64,000 bases of DNA from Siphonodentalium dalli (GCA_032622095.1 CP136069.1:105676278-105740277); one strand, 5' to 3'; positions 1 to 9,430 are shown, counted from the first letter of the stretch. The notes: generated by a model from the sequence alone, not told the origin. Made by a program: numbers and translations.

Positions 1-456
1 CATTTTACATGCTTTCATAATGGAAAAATTGTGATTACGGGCATTAAAAGTGAAAAGCAGATGTTAAATATTGTATATCCTACCATATGTGAACTTGAAT
101 TACTTTCAGAATAAATATATATATGTATCGATTATCTATTTTTTTCATTGGGGGGGGGGGGGGATGGCTCACATACCTTTGTTTTTTAGGCTTTTGACAA
201 AACAAACAAAAACAATAGATTTTTTTGTTTGTTTTGGCAACAGACCTAATACCACCTCACCGGACTCTCTCCACAGACCCCCCCACCCCCACCCCTCTCA
301 ACCCAGTCATATACATATATATATATATATATATATATTTTCCCAGTCATACATATGATAATATAAGAACGATAAATGATTGTATTTACAATATTTTATT
401 TATATACATAATATAATTTAAAGAGTGTTTCTCTCGTTGTCGCTAATGAAGAGCGT
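1..456. other. Non-coding stretch downstream of the protease gene
   Basis: AT-rich sequence with a G run (about 152-163), a C-rich patch (about 278-292) and an AT dinucleotide run (about 318-340). No Polinton gene or terminal repeat is recognisable. The motif gagcgttt, which recurs across the window, lies at 451-458 just past the protease stop. Confidence 0.6.
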
Positions 457-903
457 TTACAGAATATATTTCAACATAAAATCCTTAATAATTAAATCAT
501 TATACATATAATTATTGGCACTGAAACGTCTCATTATATTTTCTAGACTGTATCCGCACAGTTTATAGAATGCAAAGTATATGCAATAGGGACCGCATAT
601 ATTAGAACCCTGTAATCTGTAAGCATTGCACTCGTAACGAGGTCCATTCAATAACAACACGTGTTTAAATCGTCCGTTGTAACACTCGGGTTTTAATCCC
701 ATAGGGTCGAAGAACTCTGATGCGTTATGTTCCTGGAATGTCATCAATATCCAGTGGCGTCCAGGTTGGCTACTCTCGTCTGTGTTAACTATATACATCC
801 GGGGATATTGGATATAAAGAGGTAATTTGTCTATGGGACAAACATCTATCTCATTATGGTTTGTGAAACTATTTATCGCCCTCATGAGTCCACGTGTATT
901 CAT
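457..903 (-). CDS. Polinton adenain-type cysteine protease (PRO)
   Basis: 148-residue protein of the adenovirus-protease/Ulp1 fold, the virion-maturation protease of Polintons and adintoviruses. By family knowledge it cleaves capsid and core precursors. The expected catalytic set is visible: His in GRHW (residue 50), Asp in FFDPMG (66), Gln in YRLQG (98) and Cys in NICGPYC (103). The order His-Asp-Gln-Cys matches the family. The length is short but complete, since adenoviral homologues are about 200 residues. The ATG overlaps the capsid gene's TAA by one base (TAATG), so start and order are secure. The frame is intact. Activity is inferred from the motifs. Confidence 0.88.
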   Translation of the reverse strand: MNTRGLMRAINSFTNHNEIDVCPIDKLPLYIQYPRMYIVNTDESSQPGRHWILMTFQEHNASEFFDPMGLKPECYNGRFKHVLLLNGPRYECNAYRLQGSNICGPYCIYFAFYKLCGYSLENIMRRFSANNYMYNDLIIKDFMLKYIL

Positions 904-2165
904 TATTCAATGCAAACTTTACGACTCTCGTCAACTTTGAGAAAGGCAGGAAATTTTGCGTAAACGATTACAGTACAATTGTCTTTCAAAGCCGATGAGA
1001 ATTTAATCTCGAGGCGTGTGTGACCTTTGTGCGGTATGACTCTATCGTGATTAATTCCTTGCGGGTTTATCCGATATATGCAATAACCTTTCGCATAATC
1101 CTCATAAGTAATATGAACGGCTTTTCGTTTCGCATCTTTTATTATCGTATTGTAAGCTTCTACATATTCCTTACTGGTAAAGTTCGGTTGGAGTGCTTGG
1201 GCGGGCATAGACTGCCCGTTGACGTAAAATCCGACGAAGTTGCATCCAAAAGTCGCAAAGTTGAACGGGTTCTTATCGCGTGAACCGCTTTCAGCCTTTG
1301 ATGATACTAAGCCAATAATACAGCTACTGGGTACGTTTCCTTGAAATAGATTATCTTCTCCCAAACTGAATGCACCTTTTGACACTGTATACGTCTTTAT
1401 GATAGATTTTGAAAAAGGATAACACGCGTTCTTTTTCTTGAGTGACTCAGTATGACTGAGTAATACACCGGGGTTAACTTTCACAGTGGCTAGTCTCAAA
1501 TTAGCTTCCTGTATTTTCAACTTGTATGTCTCAGTGGTTCCCGCATACATCAGTCTAAAAACATCTCTCGTCTGCCAGAATTTTAACGTGAGCGGGAGAC
1601 CATTTAGTAGTAATTTGTCCTGTTGGAAGAAGTCAAGCTGAATTGATCCCATAATATCCATTATTTGACTAGTACGGGTTGTTTTGGACCTGTAATACAG
1701 GCCAGAGTTCCCGCTTTTCGAATCTGCCAGGTCCATACCACCTGCCGTGTCCTTTTCGAACGCTTGTCCATGTAGCTGTTCCTTACGTTCAGTTTCTAAG
1801 AGTACATCGAAATATGCTTTGTATGGATAATTCGGCCCGACTTGACTCACGGGAACTTGCTGTATATTCAAATCGACCTGCGAAAATATTGAATGTTGGG
1901 GTGCATTTATCAGACCCACATCGTCATTAACGGTTAGAGCCGAACCATCTTGCTTGGTTATTTTGAGTTTGAGAAGTAGCAATGTCCGTTTGAGGTCCAT
2001 GTAGGTTGTGGCCATGGCGGGAATATTGAACTCTAAAGCTGCAGTGTCTGTCAGCTGATTCACGGGTCTGTAGTTTATCCATTCTGTCGCTTGTATTCCG
2101 CTGTCAACCGCGGGCGATTCAAATAATGCCAATTTAGAGGTATGGTACTCTCTGTATTCATTCAT
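903..2165 (-). CDS. Polinton major capsid protein (F54H12.2-like, probable double jelly-roll)
   Basis: 420-residue protein of the family often labelled F54H12.2-like in invertebrate genomes, taken here as the double-jelly-roll major capsid protein of Polintons. Recognisable parts are the N-terminal lead-in, the conserved strand pattern around YMDLKRTLLLLKLKI (about residues 56-70), the NAPQHSIFSQVDL block (about 86-98), YPYKAYFDVLLETE, and a C-terminal region ending in VIVYAKF. It would form the capsomers of the icosahedral shell. It lies between a small acidic gene and the protease, the usual neighbourhood. The open frame is full length with no lesion. The family call is strong; its assignment as major rather than minor capsid rests on recollection of family descriptions. 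Confidence 0.85.
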   Translation of the reverse strand: MNEYREYHTSKLALFESPAVDSGIQATEWINYRPVNQLTDTAALEFNIPAMATTYMDLKRTLLLLKLKITKQDGSALTVNDDVGLINAPQHSIFSQVDLNIQQVPVSQVGPNYPYKAYFDVLLETERKEQLHGQAFEKDTAGGMDLADSKSGNSGLYYRSKTTRTSQIMDIMGSIQLDFFQQDKLLLNGLPLTLKFWQTRDVFRLMYAGTTETYKLKIQEANLRLATVKVNPGVLLSHTESLKKKNACYPFSKSIIKTYTVSKGAFSLGEDNLFQGNVPSSCIIGLVSSKAESGSRDKNPFNFATFGCNFVGFYVNGQSMPAQALQPNFTSKEYVEAYNTIIKDAKRKAVHITYEDYAKGYCIYRINPQGINHDRVIPHKGHTRLEIKFSSALKDNCTVIVYAKFPAFLKVDESRKVCIE

Positions 2166-2245
2166 GGTTTATCGAAAAAGGGGGTTTTCACTTTCTTAGG
2201 GTTATGAGGCAAATCGTTAGGTAACACCCTCTTATTGTTTTTTTT

Positions 2246-2491
2246 TTACGCCTTACGTGCTTGTGTCAACTTATTTTCTGCAACTTCGGCTTTGGCCATT
2301 TCAATCGCTTGCGCTATGGGTGTCACTACGTTAATATGCGGTTTTAGAACGTCTTCTTCTTCACTATCGCTATTTTGAGTTTTGTCAATAAAGTAGCGAC
2401 CCTCATTATCTGGCGTTAACTTCCCATTAATCATGTCCCTGAAATGTTTTCTCCACTTTTCAATATCGGTTGGAATATACGTGATCGACAT
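2246..2491 (-). CDS. Small acidic Polinton protein, unassigned
   Basis: 81 residues with an N-terminal motif MSITYIPTDIEKWRKHF, then an acidic SDSEEEDV segment and a predicted helical Ala/Glu/Lys-rich tail. It overlaps the 3' end of the minor capsid gene by 32 bases in another frame and precedes the major capsid gene by 80 bases. Position and size match the small virion-associated proteins that accompany capsid genes in Polintons and adintoviruses. I do not recognise a named family. A cement or scaffolding role is only a guess from context. Confidence 0.6.
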   Translation of the reverse strand: MSITYIPTDIEKWRKHFRDMINGKLTPDNEGRYFIDKTQNSDSEEEDVLKPHINVVTPIAQAIEMAKAEVAENKLTQARKA

Positions 2492-2896
2492 GTTTCTTCA
2501 GATGTAGTGTACAGGTCACTCTTTTTTCTGCATTTATTTTAGAAAGTTTATCGCCTCTTATAAAAATCCTGAGACGCTGAAGTTTATCCTGTCTTACGTT
2601 TATGTAGAATGAGTCCTCAAAACTCCGCCAATGACCCGTATCACGTGTGTCTCTCTTTATAACCCGGAGGATGGGGGATGATGTGTCGCAGGCTATTGAT
2701 TCTCCACATATGTCCGAACAAATATATAATAAATCCGTGTCTATATGGTCAGTTATGTTTATGTCTTTCAAACAACATAACCACGCTCCTTCCAATATTA
2801 ATACACCAGGTAACTCTATTGTGAAGTCGAGAGGACGATTATCTGGATATTTATCTATGGAATCGTCCTAGTCAGGTACAGATAATAATTATCCAT
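2460..2896 (-). pseudogene. Polinton minor capsid (single jelly-roll, penton-like) gene with a frame break
   Basis: The frame open from 2,867 down to 2,460 (about 135 residues) has the pattern of Polinton minor capsid proteins: YPDNRP near its start, a GAWLCCLKDINI segment, DLLYICSDI, then a C-terminal LRIFIRGD and TCTLHLKK strand pair. This frame has no ATG and is closed upstream by TAG at 2,868-2,870. An ATG at 2,894-2,896, only 4 bases after the preceding gene's stop, opens the right N-terminal context in a different frame. The simplest reading is a small indel between about 2,868 and 2,876 in a once continuous gene of about 145 codons. A short intron is less likely. The family role is the pentameric vertex protein. 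Confidence 0.7.
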
Positions 2897-2900
2897 ATGA

Positions 2901-3341
2901 CTAGTTTCTATTTTGTTTCAAATGAGAATCAATGTTCATCTCTTCTCTTATAGTTTTATCAACATCACTGAATATATACTTGAAGGCAGACCACTGGTTA
3001 TACGGAATACTTATAATCGCGGGAGTGTTATTCACAACTCGCCTAATGCGTGTATAAATGCGCCCTTGATTATTACATAATGTAACAGTAATGTTTGATC
3101 GTATTGTCCACTTTTTCACGAACCCACAGGGGTGTTGTTCGTAATCATGGGGGCGTGACTCATTCGTATGACGTAATTCATAGTCCCCCGTCTGACGTGG
3201 TATCTTCTTTGGAACTAATATAACCGGTAGTGACAGAGTTATTACCATAATAGTAATTCCTATCCATTTAAGGAGATTCATATGTAGACGACCGCGTTCT
3301 GTTTGAAACATATTCGTCAAGGTATCTGTTCTATTATTCAT
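2901..3341 (-). CDS. Polinton one-TM protein of unknown function
   Basis: 146 residues. An N-terminal basic stretch precedes a strongly hydrophobic segment, WIGITIMVITLSLPVILV (about residues 26-43), predicted as one membrane span or signal anchor. The remainder is polar with three cysteines and several basic patches. It lies between the integrase and the minor capsid gene with short spacers. Small membrane proteins are common in Polintons and adintoviruses, but I cannot match it to a named family. The frame is intact and the ATG at 3,339-3,341 is the only sensible start. Confidence 0.6.
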   Translation of the reverse strand: MNNRTDTLTNMFQTERGRLHMNLLKWIGITIMVITLSLPVILVPKKIPRQTGDYELRHTNESRPHDYEQHPCGFVKKWTIRSNITVTLCNNQGRIYTRIRRVVNNTPAIISIPYNQWSAFKYIFSDVDKTIREEMNIDSHLKQNRN

Positions 3342-3377
3342 GATTGTAATGGTTTCCCCTCGGATAGCTTGCTCTTA

Positions 3378-4487
3378 TTAATTTTGATATCTGTCGACAT
3401 CAGACTCTAAAATCCATGAATTAAATTTGTCAGGCCATGAATGCCAGTGCACCAGGACTTCAATTTGACCCTTTCGTTTCCTCTTTTTGACAATTTTATC
3501 TATTCTGTAAACTGTTTCGTCATCAACGCGCACCCCTTGAAGTTCTGACTCGTAGAAAGCACCCTCAATGTTTTCATCCAAGAAATCTGTCAATGTATAC
3601 AAGGGTATGTTCTGCCTGTAAAACCTCTTAGTCACTTTGAACAACTCTCCAGTCCATTTCTGAGAATATTCTCGGTCAAAAACTGCTTTGGTGTGTGATA
3701 TTCTAACGATATCATTTACATCGTATTTGAACTTTTTCTTCAATTTACTTTTAACACCTCCCTTCTGTCTTATTAACCACTGATCGAGACGAGACTCATC
3801 TTCATTCTCAACAGTTATGGAGTCAGGGGTGGTGCCTAACGAACGATGTATTGTATGGTTATAACTTTTCACAATATCTTGTAGAATGTCGATATATCTA
3901 GCATTATTATGCTTTATCATATAACGTGAAATCTTCTGCTTTATAGTTTTTATGACCCGTTCCGAATAATTGGCTTTCATTTCGTTTTGCGTAAAATTTT
4001 GAGATATATGAAGACCCTTAAGGTAACTTTTGACCCGTTTGTTTGTGAACTCCGAACCGCGATCCGTTCGGAGGACGCGAGGGGTTCTTCCACCTTCAAA
4101 TATATGTTTCATAGCATTGATCACATTAATTGCAGTTTTCCTCTTTATAGCTTCACACCATAACTTCCTAGAAAAAATGTCAATCATTACTAACACGTAG
4201 GTGTAATTGTCGTTGTCTTTGGAAACATCATTCATATCCATGAGGTCTCCATCCCATTGACTGTCAGAAGCGTTTACAATAACACGAGATCTCGGGAATT
4301 TTCGTCTAACACTTTTTGTCAGGGAATAACTTTCATGATTTTGTAGCCACGCCACAATCTCGCGCTTGGAAATGTTGTGCTTATTTTCAGATTTTACAGT
4401 CTGATGCAACTTTGTAGCTCCTGAGTACGATGCGGGGTGACCCGGATTAAAATAAATTGAACTCAAATAATCTTTCCAATCGGCCAT
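3378..4487 (-). CDS. Polinton integrase with C-terminal chromodomain
   Basis: 369-residue retroviral-like (RVE) integrase. ATG at 4,485-4,487 is preferred; the frame extends only 3 codons further, to a GTG. An N-terminal HTH-like region contains KREIVAWLQNH. The catalytic core has Asp in WDGDLMDM (residue 81), Asp in LRTDRGSEF (142) and Glu in NYSERVIKT (176), a D,D-33-E arrangement. A C-terminal chromodomain (about 326-369, VHWHSWPDKFNSW) could bias target choice toward methylated histones. The enzyme joins element ends to host DNA, giving the 6-bp duplications seen at the second element. The frame appears intact. Confidence 0.93.
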   Translation of the reverse strand: MADWKDYLSSIYFNPGHPASYSGATKLHQTVKSENKHNISKREIVAWLQNHESYSLTKSVRRKFPRSRVIVNASDSQWDGDLMDMNDVSKDNDNYTYVLVMIDIFSRKLWCEAIKRKTAINVINAMKHIFEGGRTPRVLRTDRGSEFTNKRVKSYLKGLHISQNFTQNEMKANYSERVIKTIKQKISRYMIKHNNARYIDILQDIVKSYNHTIHRSLGTTPDSITVENEDESRLDQWLIRQKGGVKSKLKKKFKYDVNDIVRISHTKAVFDREYSQKWTGELFKVTKRFYRQNIPLYTLTDFLDENIEGAFYESELQGVRVDDETVYRIDKIVKKRKRKGQIEVLVHWHSWPDKFNSWILESDVDRYQN

Positions 4488-4492
4488 ATTGT

Positions 4493-4861
4493 TCACAGTA
4501 ATATCCAGCGTTTGTTCTTTATCTTGGTCAGTTTACCGGCGATTATACCCGGAGGTCTAGATATTTCACGCTTAACCCCTCTTATTTTCTTTTTTCTTTG
4601 CTTGGTATGTGTCTTTTTCGATGTGTTAACTTCTGATTTTTGGATTGCATCCTGAGGTTCAGTCGTTTGAACTGTATTAACAATCTGATTATTCATCGGG
4701 TCCATTTCTTTATCCATTTCATCGGAATGGCTACTATTGTTTGCCGAGATGTCGCTGTGTTCAATGTTAGACTCCGATGAAACTTTTTTGTGTTCACTTT
4801 TTTCAGTGTACCTCATATATCTTTCATACGGGATCAAAACAGTTTTCTTCACAGACTCCAT
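4493..4861 (-). CDS. Lys/Ser-rich Polinton protein, unassigned
   Basis: 122 residues from an ATG at 4,859-4,861, which overlaps the preceding gene's TGA by one base (TGATG). Low-complexity and hydrophilic: a central Ser/Asp/Asn/Met-rich part and a C-terminal basic cluster (KKTHTKQRKKKIRGVKR) resembling a nuclear-localisation or DNA-binding tail. It ends 5 bases before the integrase ATG. No domain is recognised. Its basic tail and place next to a probable core protein suggest a nucleic-acid-associated role, which is inference. Confidence 0.6.
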   Translation of the reverse strand: MESVKKTVLIPYERYMRYTEKSEHKKVSSESNIEHSDISANNSSHSDEMDKEMDPMNNQIVNTVQTTEPQDAIQKSEVNTSKKTHTKQRKKKIRGVKREISRPPGIIAGKLTKIKNKRWILL

Positions 4862-5184
4862 CACAAAAACTGTTTCAATTTAGGTTCAACGATGTTCAAC
4901 ATCAAAGCAATGGCGGTTGAGTGATTATTCACACTTTTTCTTTTCCTCAACAAACTCACAGATTTATCACCCAAGAATATATAAAATGATTTATATCGCC
5001 GTAATTTAGCTTTTTGTTGAACTGTAACTGTTAAACTATCATGTAGTAAATTGATCGTAATTTCAACCAGAACTTTCAACTGATTATTAGTTATCGATGT
5101 CAATAATGCGTTTCGTTGAGATCTTGATTGGGTTGATGTCAATAGTCTGACAAAATTCAACTCATTACGTAATAATCGACTCAT
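4861..5184 (-). CDS. Small basic Polinton core-type protein
   Basis: 107 residues, highly basic. It carries the pattern of a small protein widespread in Polintons: an N-terminal LLTSTQSRSQRNALL, then QLKVLVEITINLL, a basic KLRRYKSFYIFL, and a KRKSVNN segment before a hydrophobic tail. I compare it with the histone-like or pX-like core proteins of adenovirus-related elements, which condense DNA in the virion. The family resemblance is from memory. It lies 40 bases downstream of the ATPase and abuts the next gene by a one-base stop/start overlap, consistent with co-expression. Confidence 0.65.
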   Translation of the reverse strand: MSRLLRNELNFVRLLTSTQSRSQRNALLTSITNNQLKVLVEITINLLHDSLTVTVQQKAKLRRYKSFYIFLGDKSVSLLRKRKSVNNHSTAIALMLNIVEPKLKQFL

Positions 5185-5224
5185 TTTATCGTCGCGACTC
5201 AGCTCCGATACTGTCCCCTTCTTA

Positions 5225-5890
5225 TTACGTAGTAGGTACGTAAATTATAGGGTCTTGGTTGGGAAACACGTCTGTTCGTAGCCTGTATTTATCCTCAGTG
5301 TGAGGGGACATATCTATTATAAGATACGCAAATGGTTTCTTCATACAATCCTTGTATGCCTCAATGAGTACTTTAGATTTACCGGGATACAATTGTCTAC
5401 CCAATGTGGAAATTTGTGATCCATCCCTCAAATTTTTGAATAAAATTAGATATCCTGTGTTTAAGGCTATAGTTCTCGCAGCCTTGCCTTGTGCGTATAA
5501 ATTTTGTGAAATAAACAGCACCGAAAGACAGCGATGATGAGTTTGCTGCGTAAATAGTGTTTCAATCTCTTTTTGGTCAATAATGCGATGCATCAAGTCG
5601 TCTAATATTAACATATTATGTTTACCGTCAGCAAATTCTTCGATTTCTGTTTGGGTAGGTAATCCTTGATGCATGACCAAATTTTCGATTGATGATTCAA
5701 TTTCATCATAGAAATTTTGATAAATACCGTAACAGTACATTATTTTCTTAGGTGGATCTCTAGAATACATTCCATTAAGATTTTGCAGGAATCTGTAGAC
5801 CCATCTCGTCTTACCAGAACCAGTTGGTCCGGTGATGCAAATACTAGAACAAGGTTCAAATGGTATGGAGCTATGGTTAATTGGACCCAT
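5225..5890 (-). CDS. Polinton FtsK/HerA-type packaging ATPase
   Basis: 221-residue P-loop ATPase that would pump the element's DNA into preformed capsids. Walker A is GPTGSGKT (residues 21-28). Walker B is MLILDD with Asp97/Asp98. A polar sensor stretch FISQNLY and a C-terminal YLIIDMSPHT segment match the family. Length is typical of the Polinton ATPase. It is the first gene of the block, just inside the element's right terminal region, the same position as the ATPase of the second element (50,147-51,157). The two proteins align over their whole cores but are clearly divergent. Confidence 0.92.
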   Translation of the reverse strand: MGPINHSSIPFEPCSSICITGPTGSGKTRWVYRFLQNLNGMYSRDPPKKIMYCYGIYQNFYDEIESSIENLVMHQGLPTQTEIEEFADGKHNMLILDDLMHRIIDQKEIETLFTQQTHHRCLSVLFISQNLYAQGKAARTIALNTGYLILFKNLRDGSQISTLGRQLYPGKSKVLIEAYKDCMKKPFAYLIIDMSPHTEDKYRLRTDVFPNQDPIIYVPTT

Positions 5891-5950
5891 TTTTTGTGTG
5901 TGTTCACTGTGTCCTATTTATTAGTAGCTATACAGTTCTTATATACATCC

Positions 5951-7220
5951 TAAGTAAACATTTGTTATGGCTGTTGTAAATGAATTACCAGGATGACACT
6001 GCAAGCTATAATATTATAAAAACCTACAGTTCTTATAACATCATTGGTTTTGGTAAGTGATGTGAAGGTGTTTGGTGGATGTTGGGGGTTGGGTGTGGGC
6101 TGGTATTATCACGTTGGTCTGTGATTGAGTGTACAAAATCTCTTGTCAAGTGAACACCTGCACATTATGTATTTTCTAAACATCGAACATGTCTGAACCT
6201 ATCATTGGTACAATAGCAGTGATATAATGTTACATCATCGGTGCTACCTGTAGTTTCGGTATATGATCGTAAGTGTGACTGGAGTGATAAGTGGTTATTA
6301 CGTAATGTTGTTATAACAATGTCATCAAAGCAATTTCTATAATTGAGTGTCCTGGACGTATGCATGTTTTGGCTAACTAATTATCGTGTGAATGACACAG
6401 TTTATCAACCTTAATTGATACTAACCCGTTTGTTCAGACATTAAATCGATATGTTTTCTGAATAGCATATAACTGTGAACGGGGAAATAATATAATTCAT
6501 TTGGTAAAGCAAAGGTGTGAAAGACACATTGTTACCACCAATGTCGCGTGTGTGATTGCGTGTACAGCGAATATGACAATTCATTCTGGAGGGTTGTAAT
6601 TTCACATTACAATTTTCGACCGTTAGTGATTCAACATAGTACATCTCAATACTTCCAATAATTCACGATAATACACACCTGTCATATGGGATAGAGAGAG
6701 TGTAAAGAATAAACGCTCTTTATTATTTATGTAAAAGTAATGGTGTCTATTTTCAGGTATGACAATTATATGAACTGCGTCCGATAAAACACTGGAATGT
6801 ATGCATTCATATCGATGGTCACAATGTCCAATAAAGCTATTTCTAAACATAGATTAATAAATACATTGAAACATTGGTTGAACAAAAAAAATAACGAAAG
6901 ATATTACGCGCAAATAATTTAACATTCGACATTTTTTTAATATCGAGATTATCAGAAACCGAAAACTCGTTATAAATTTTTTATTTAAACTTTTTTTGGA
7001 GAAATAATTTTGAGGGTTTTGAAATTTTTTCTTTTGAAATTTTGGGGTTTTAAATTTTTTTGGAAGTTTTGGGATTTTGAAATTTTTTGGAAAAAATAAT
7101 TTTTGGAAGTTTTGAAATTTTGTTTGGGTTTTGATATTTTGGGAATATTTTAGTACAACCAATTTTAGACCCCAAAGATTCTATTTTTAGATGTGAGGCG
7201 AACGAGCCTCCTATTCTTCT
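5951..7220. repeat. Right terminal region of Polinton element 1
   Basis: Non-coding AT-rich region homologous, in inverted orientation, to 31,955-33,200 and, in direct orientation, to 51,783-52,158. Shared landmarks are GCTATTTCTAAACAT (6,835), CGCAAATAATTTAA, AACTCGTTATAAATTTTT and CTATTTTTAGATGTG (7,172). The homology runs to 7,220, taken as the element end. Within it lies AAACGCTCTTTATTATTTAT (6,711-6,730), conserved in the element-2 left terminus. A short minus ORF at 6,165-6,365 contains ITTLRNNHLS, also readable in the other terminal copy. Confidence 0.8.
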
Positions 7221-7832
7221 TTTATTACAAATTTGCCAAAGCAAATACCAAATAAATCAACACTGGTTAGCTGTGGCGTGATTAATCTATATTTTAATAT
7301 AGATCACAGCCTAGGAATACAAGCGATGCTATATTGGGTTAATAAATACTATATATGCTATGCTTTATTTCTCTATACGACATGAATTCGCATGTTACGA
7401 AGAGATGTGTGAGGTATATATACAAGGTGCATGGTAATTAAGGGTACTCAATCCGATAAGACGCTCCTAAATTACTATTTATGTGGCTTTATATTGATTC
7501 GAGTCGAGGAACCATCCCATCAAAGCTTAGAGTGATCAGATAACGATTTTTGAAGTTTGTAATATCTCGAGATGTGTAATAATATGTGGCCCAGAAACAC
7601 GTGGTCAAACGGAGGGTCTCGGACAAAATTGCGGATGAAGATAGATAACTCTAAACCAAGTGGTAATACGGTCAAATTTCGTAATACTCTAAGTGATAAT
7701 ACGGCCATATTTTGTTGAACAAAATGTTGATAAGTAACAAGTTTTGGGAAATTTGATACCATAGTTGACAGCGTTGGCATTATTTTGTTGAAACAACAAC
7801 ATTGTCATCATCTAATATATATATTTGAGGAA

Positions 7833-7874
<42 letters not shown>

Positions 7875-8887
7875 TGTGTGTGTGAGTTAACAATCGCCTA
7901 CAATGGGGCTTACATTCCAGACTTTAAACCTTCTAATCGGGCTCGAGCCCGTTTGTCCCGCGAGCCCGATTGTAAACAGCGTTCAAACGGGTTTGCGAGA
8001 GCTCAAATTATAGATAGAAAATGAAAAGTCCAGTTGAGCCCGTTTGGATAACTCGTCTGGTTTTTAACATTTTTGGTGTGTGATCCTATCAACTATTGTG
8101 TATCCGAGATCCTAATTGTGCCAATAGAAACAAAACTTTCATATGTAGAATATGGTAGGTTTCGGCGTACGTTGTATAGTTCACCGGGTCGGGTATGTAT
8201 GACACGGACAGAACACATTGTATTCAGTAAACAGCTCCAAATCGCGATTTTACCCACAATTTCACTCAACTCCTATGTTATTCTCTATGGAGGTTTAGTT
8301 TAAGTTTATATCGTAGTCCCATGTGTCTGTTCGTCAGATACAGACTAAAGCATGTAGGAGCCTCCTTGATACCGGTATATTTATCAATGACAGCTATACG
8401 AGGCCTCTGGATATTGACATAAGCGCGTGCATCGCAACACATATCTAGCAAAATAGCCCCTTAAGTGAGATGTCTTTCAACAAAGGTCAAGGTTATTTTA
8501 GGGTCGAGGTCAAGGTCATGTAAACCCCCCACATCAACTTGACAACAAATTTGGTTGAGGTTGGATCTTGACTGCTCCCGACATGTCGACCCATGTTAAG
8601 ATGGACATATAATCGAATTACCTTATTAGATGTTTATTACGCCTTTCGTCGCATTTGACATAACAGGCGATTCAATTTCAAACAGTGTACATATTACATA
8701 ATATAAATGTGAGGTGACATAATATACATACACAATATAGGTTGGAGTTATTAGTTTACTACATGTACATGGTATATTGATTGAGGGTATACTATCTTAT
8801 AATGTGATAATGTTATCTTATAATTATTGGGGGTATATAATGTATGTGGGGCGATTCCCTGTACATATGTTGTATGAGGTGGGCATT
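7221..8887. other. Intergenic region with a repeat, (TG)n and AGGTCA-type repeats
   Basis: No supportable gene. A repeat at about 7,438-7,790 (from AAGGGTACTCAATCCGAT) is a diverged relative of the inner part of the foldback element at 38,877-39,833, sharing GAGTCGAGGAACC, GGTCTCGGAC and ATGAAGATRGATAACTCTAA. A TG microsatellite lies at about 7,837-7,883. Several AAGGTCA-like words occur near 8,484-8,520. The remainder up to the LINE-1 tail shows no further structure I can name. Confidence 0.6.
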
Positions 8888-8938
8888 TGTTGTTGTTGTT
8901 GTTGTTTTTTTGTTTTTGTTTTTGTTTTTCATTGAGCC

Positions 8939-9430
8939 TCAGGAGTGGATCATTAGTGTTTGGGCCTTTTTTAGATATATTGATAGATTTACTATGATCT
9001 TTCTGTTATTTGTATCGAAGAGGTCATGTAATTTAATTGTGTTCGGTCGGTTGCGATAGTAGGCTTTCAAATATTTAGTTCTGAGGGCAGTTAACCGAGG
9101 GCAGTTCATAACAAGGTGGTATTCATCGCCGAGTTCATCCATACAAAGAGTGCATCTTCGTTCTGAGTATGGGGTGTTTGTCCAAGAACCAGTTTCCACC
9201 GGAAGTCGGTGGTTTCTGGTTCTGAATCTCAGCAGTGGCAGGACGATATTGTTATCATCGAGAGATAGATATCGTGGTCTGCCGAAATTTGGCTTTATGC
9301 ATCTATAAAATGCATATTTATTTGATTTTTCCATAGATGCTCGCCAGTCTGATATATAGATGTCCATAGTTCTGGTTTTTATGGCATTGGCAAACATTTT
9401 TGTGCTACTAACTGTTTGGTTTCTCCACAT
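8939..9430 (-). pseudogene. LINE-1 ORF2 C-terminal part (frameshifted)
   Basis: 163 codons that belong to the C terminus of the LINE-1 ORF2 protein but sit in another frame from the RT portion, so the gene carries a frameshift around 9,408-9,430. It contains the region HRLPVETGSW followed by a C-x2-C...H-x4-C type zinc motif (CTLCMDELGDEYHLVMNC), typical of the C-terminal domain of CR1/L2-like RT proteins. It ends 10 bases before the A-rich tail, so the 3' UTR is almost absent. Confidence 0.8.

Larger units (their letters stand above)
1..7220 (-). mobile_element. Polinton/Maverick element 1, right part (left end outside window)
   Basis: Minus-strand genes for packaging ATPase, retroviral-type integrase, minor and major capsid proteins and adenain-type protease lie in one compact block, the diagnostic Polinton set. 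The right terminus is placed at 7,220 by homology to the right end of the second element (ends at 52,158). Both share a stretch with CTATTTTTAGATGTG and an inverted terminal sequence of the type AG-A/T-AG-A/T-A. If so, the target duplication would be tttatt (7,221-7,226), which cannot be checked because the other end is missing. No PolB gene is visible; it may lie left of the window. The minor capsid frame is broken, so this copy is probably no longer functional. The other core frames look intact. Confidence 0.9.

Noticed and set aside
1-7220. Protein-primed DNA polymerase of Polinton 1
   Set aside because: Expected in autonomous Polintons, but no polymerase B motifs were seen in any frame here. 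Probably lies left of the window or is missing.
6854-7244. Lys/Phe-rich minus ORFs in the Polinton 1 terminal region
   Set aside because: They are runs of TTTTGAAATTTT-type DNA without protein character, and the frame is not kept in the homologous ends of element 2.
7837-7883. TG dinucleotide run (also 15,634-15,690 and the AC run at 42,896-42,950)
   Set aside because: Simple microsatellites with no context suggesting more. Z-DNA potential is generic.
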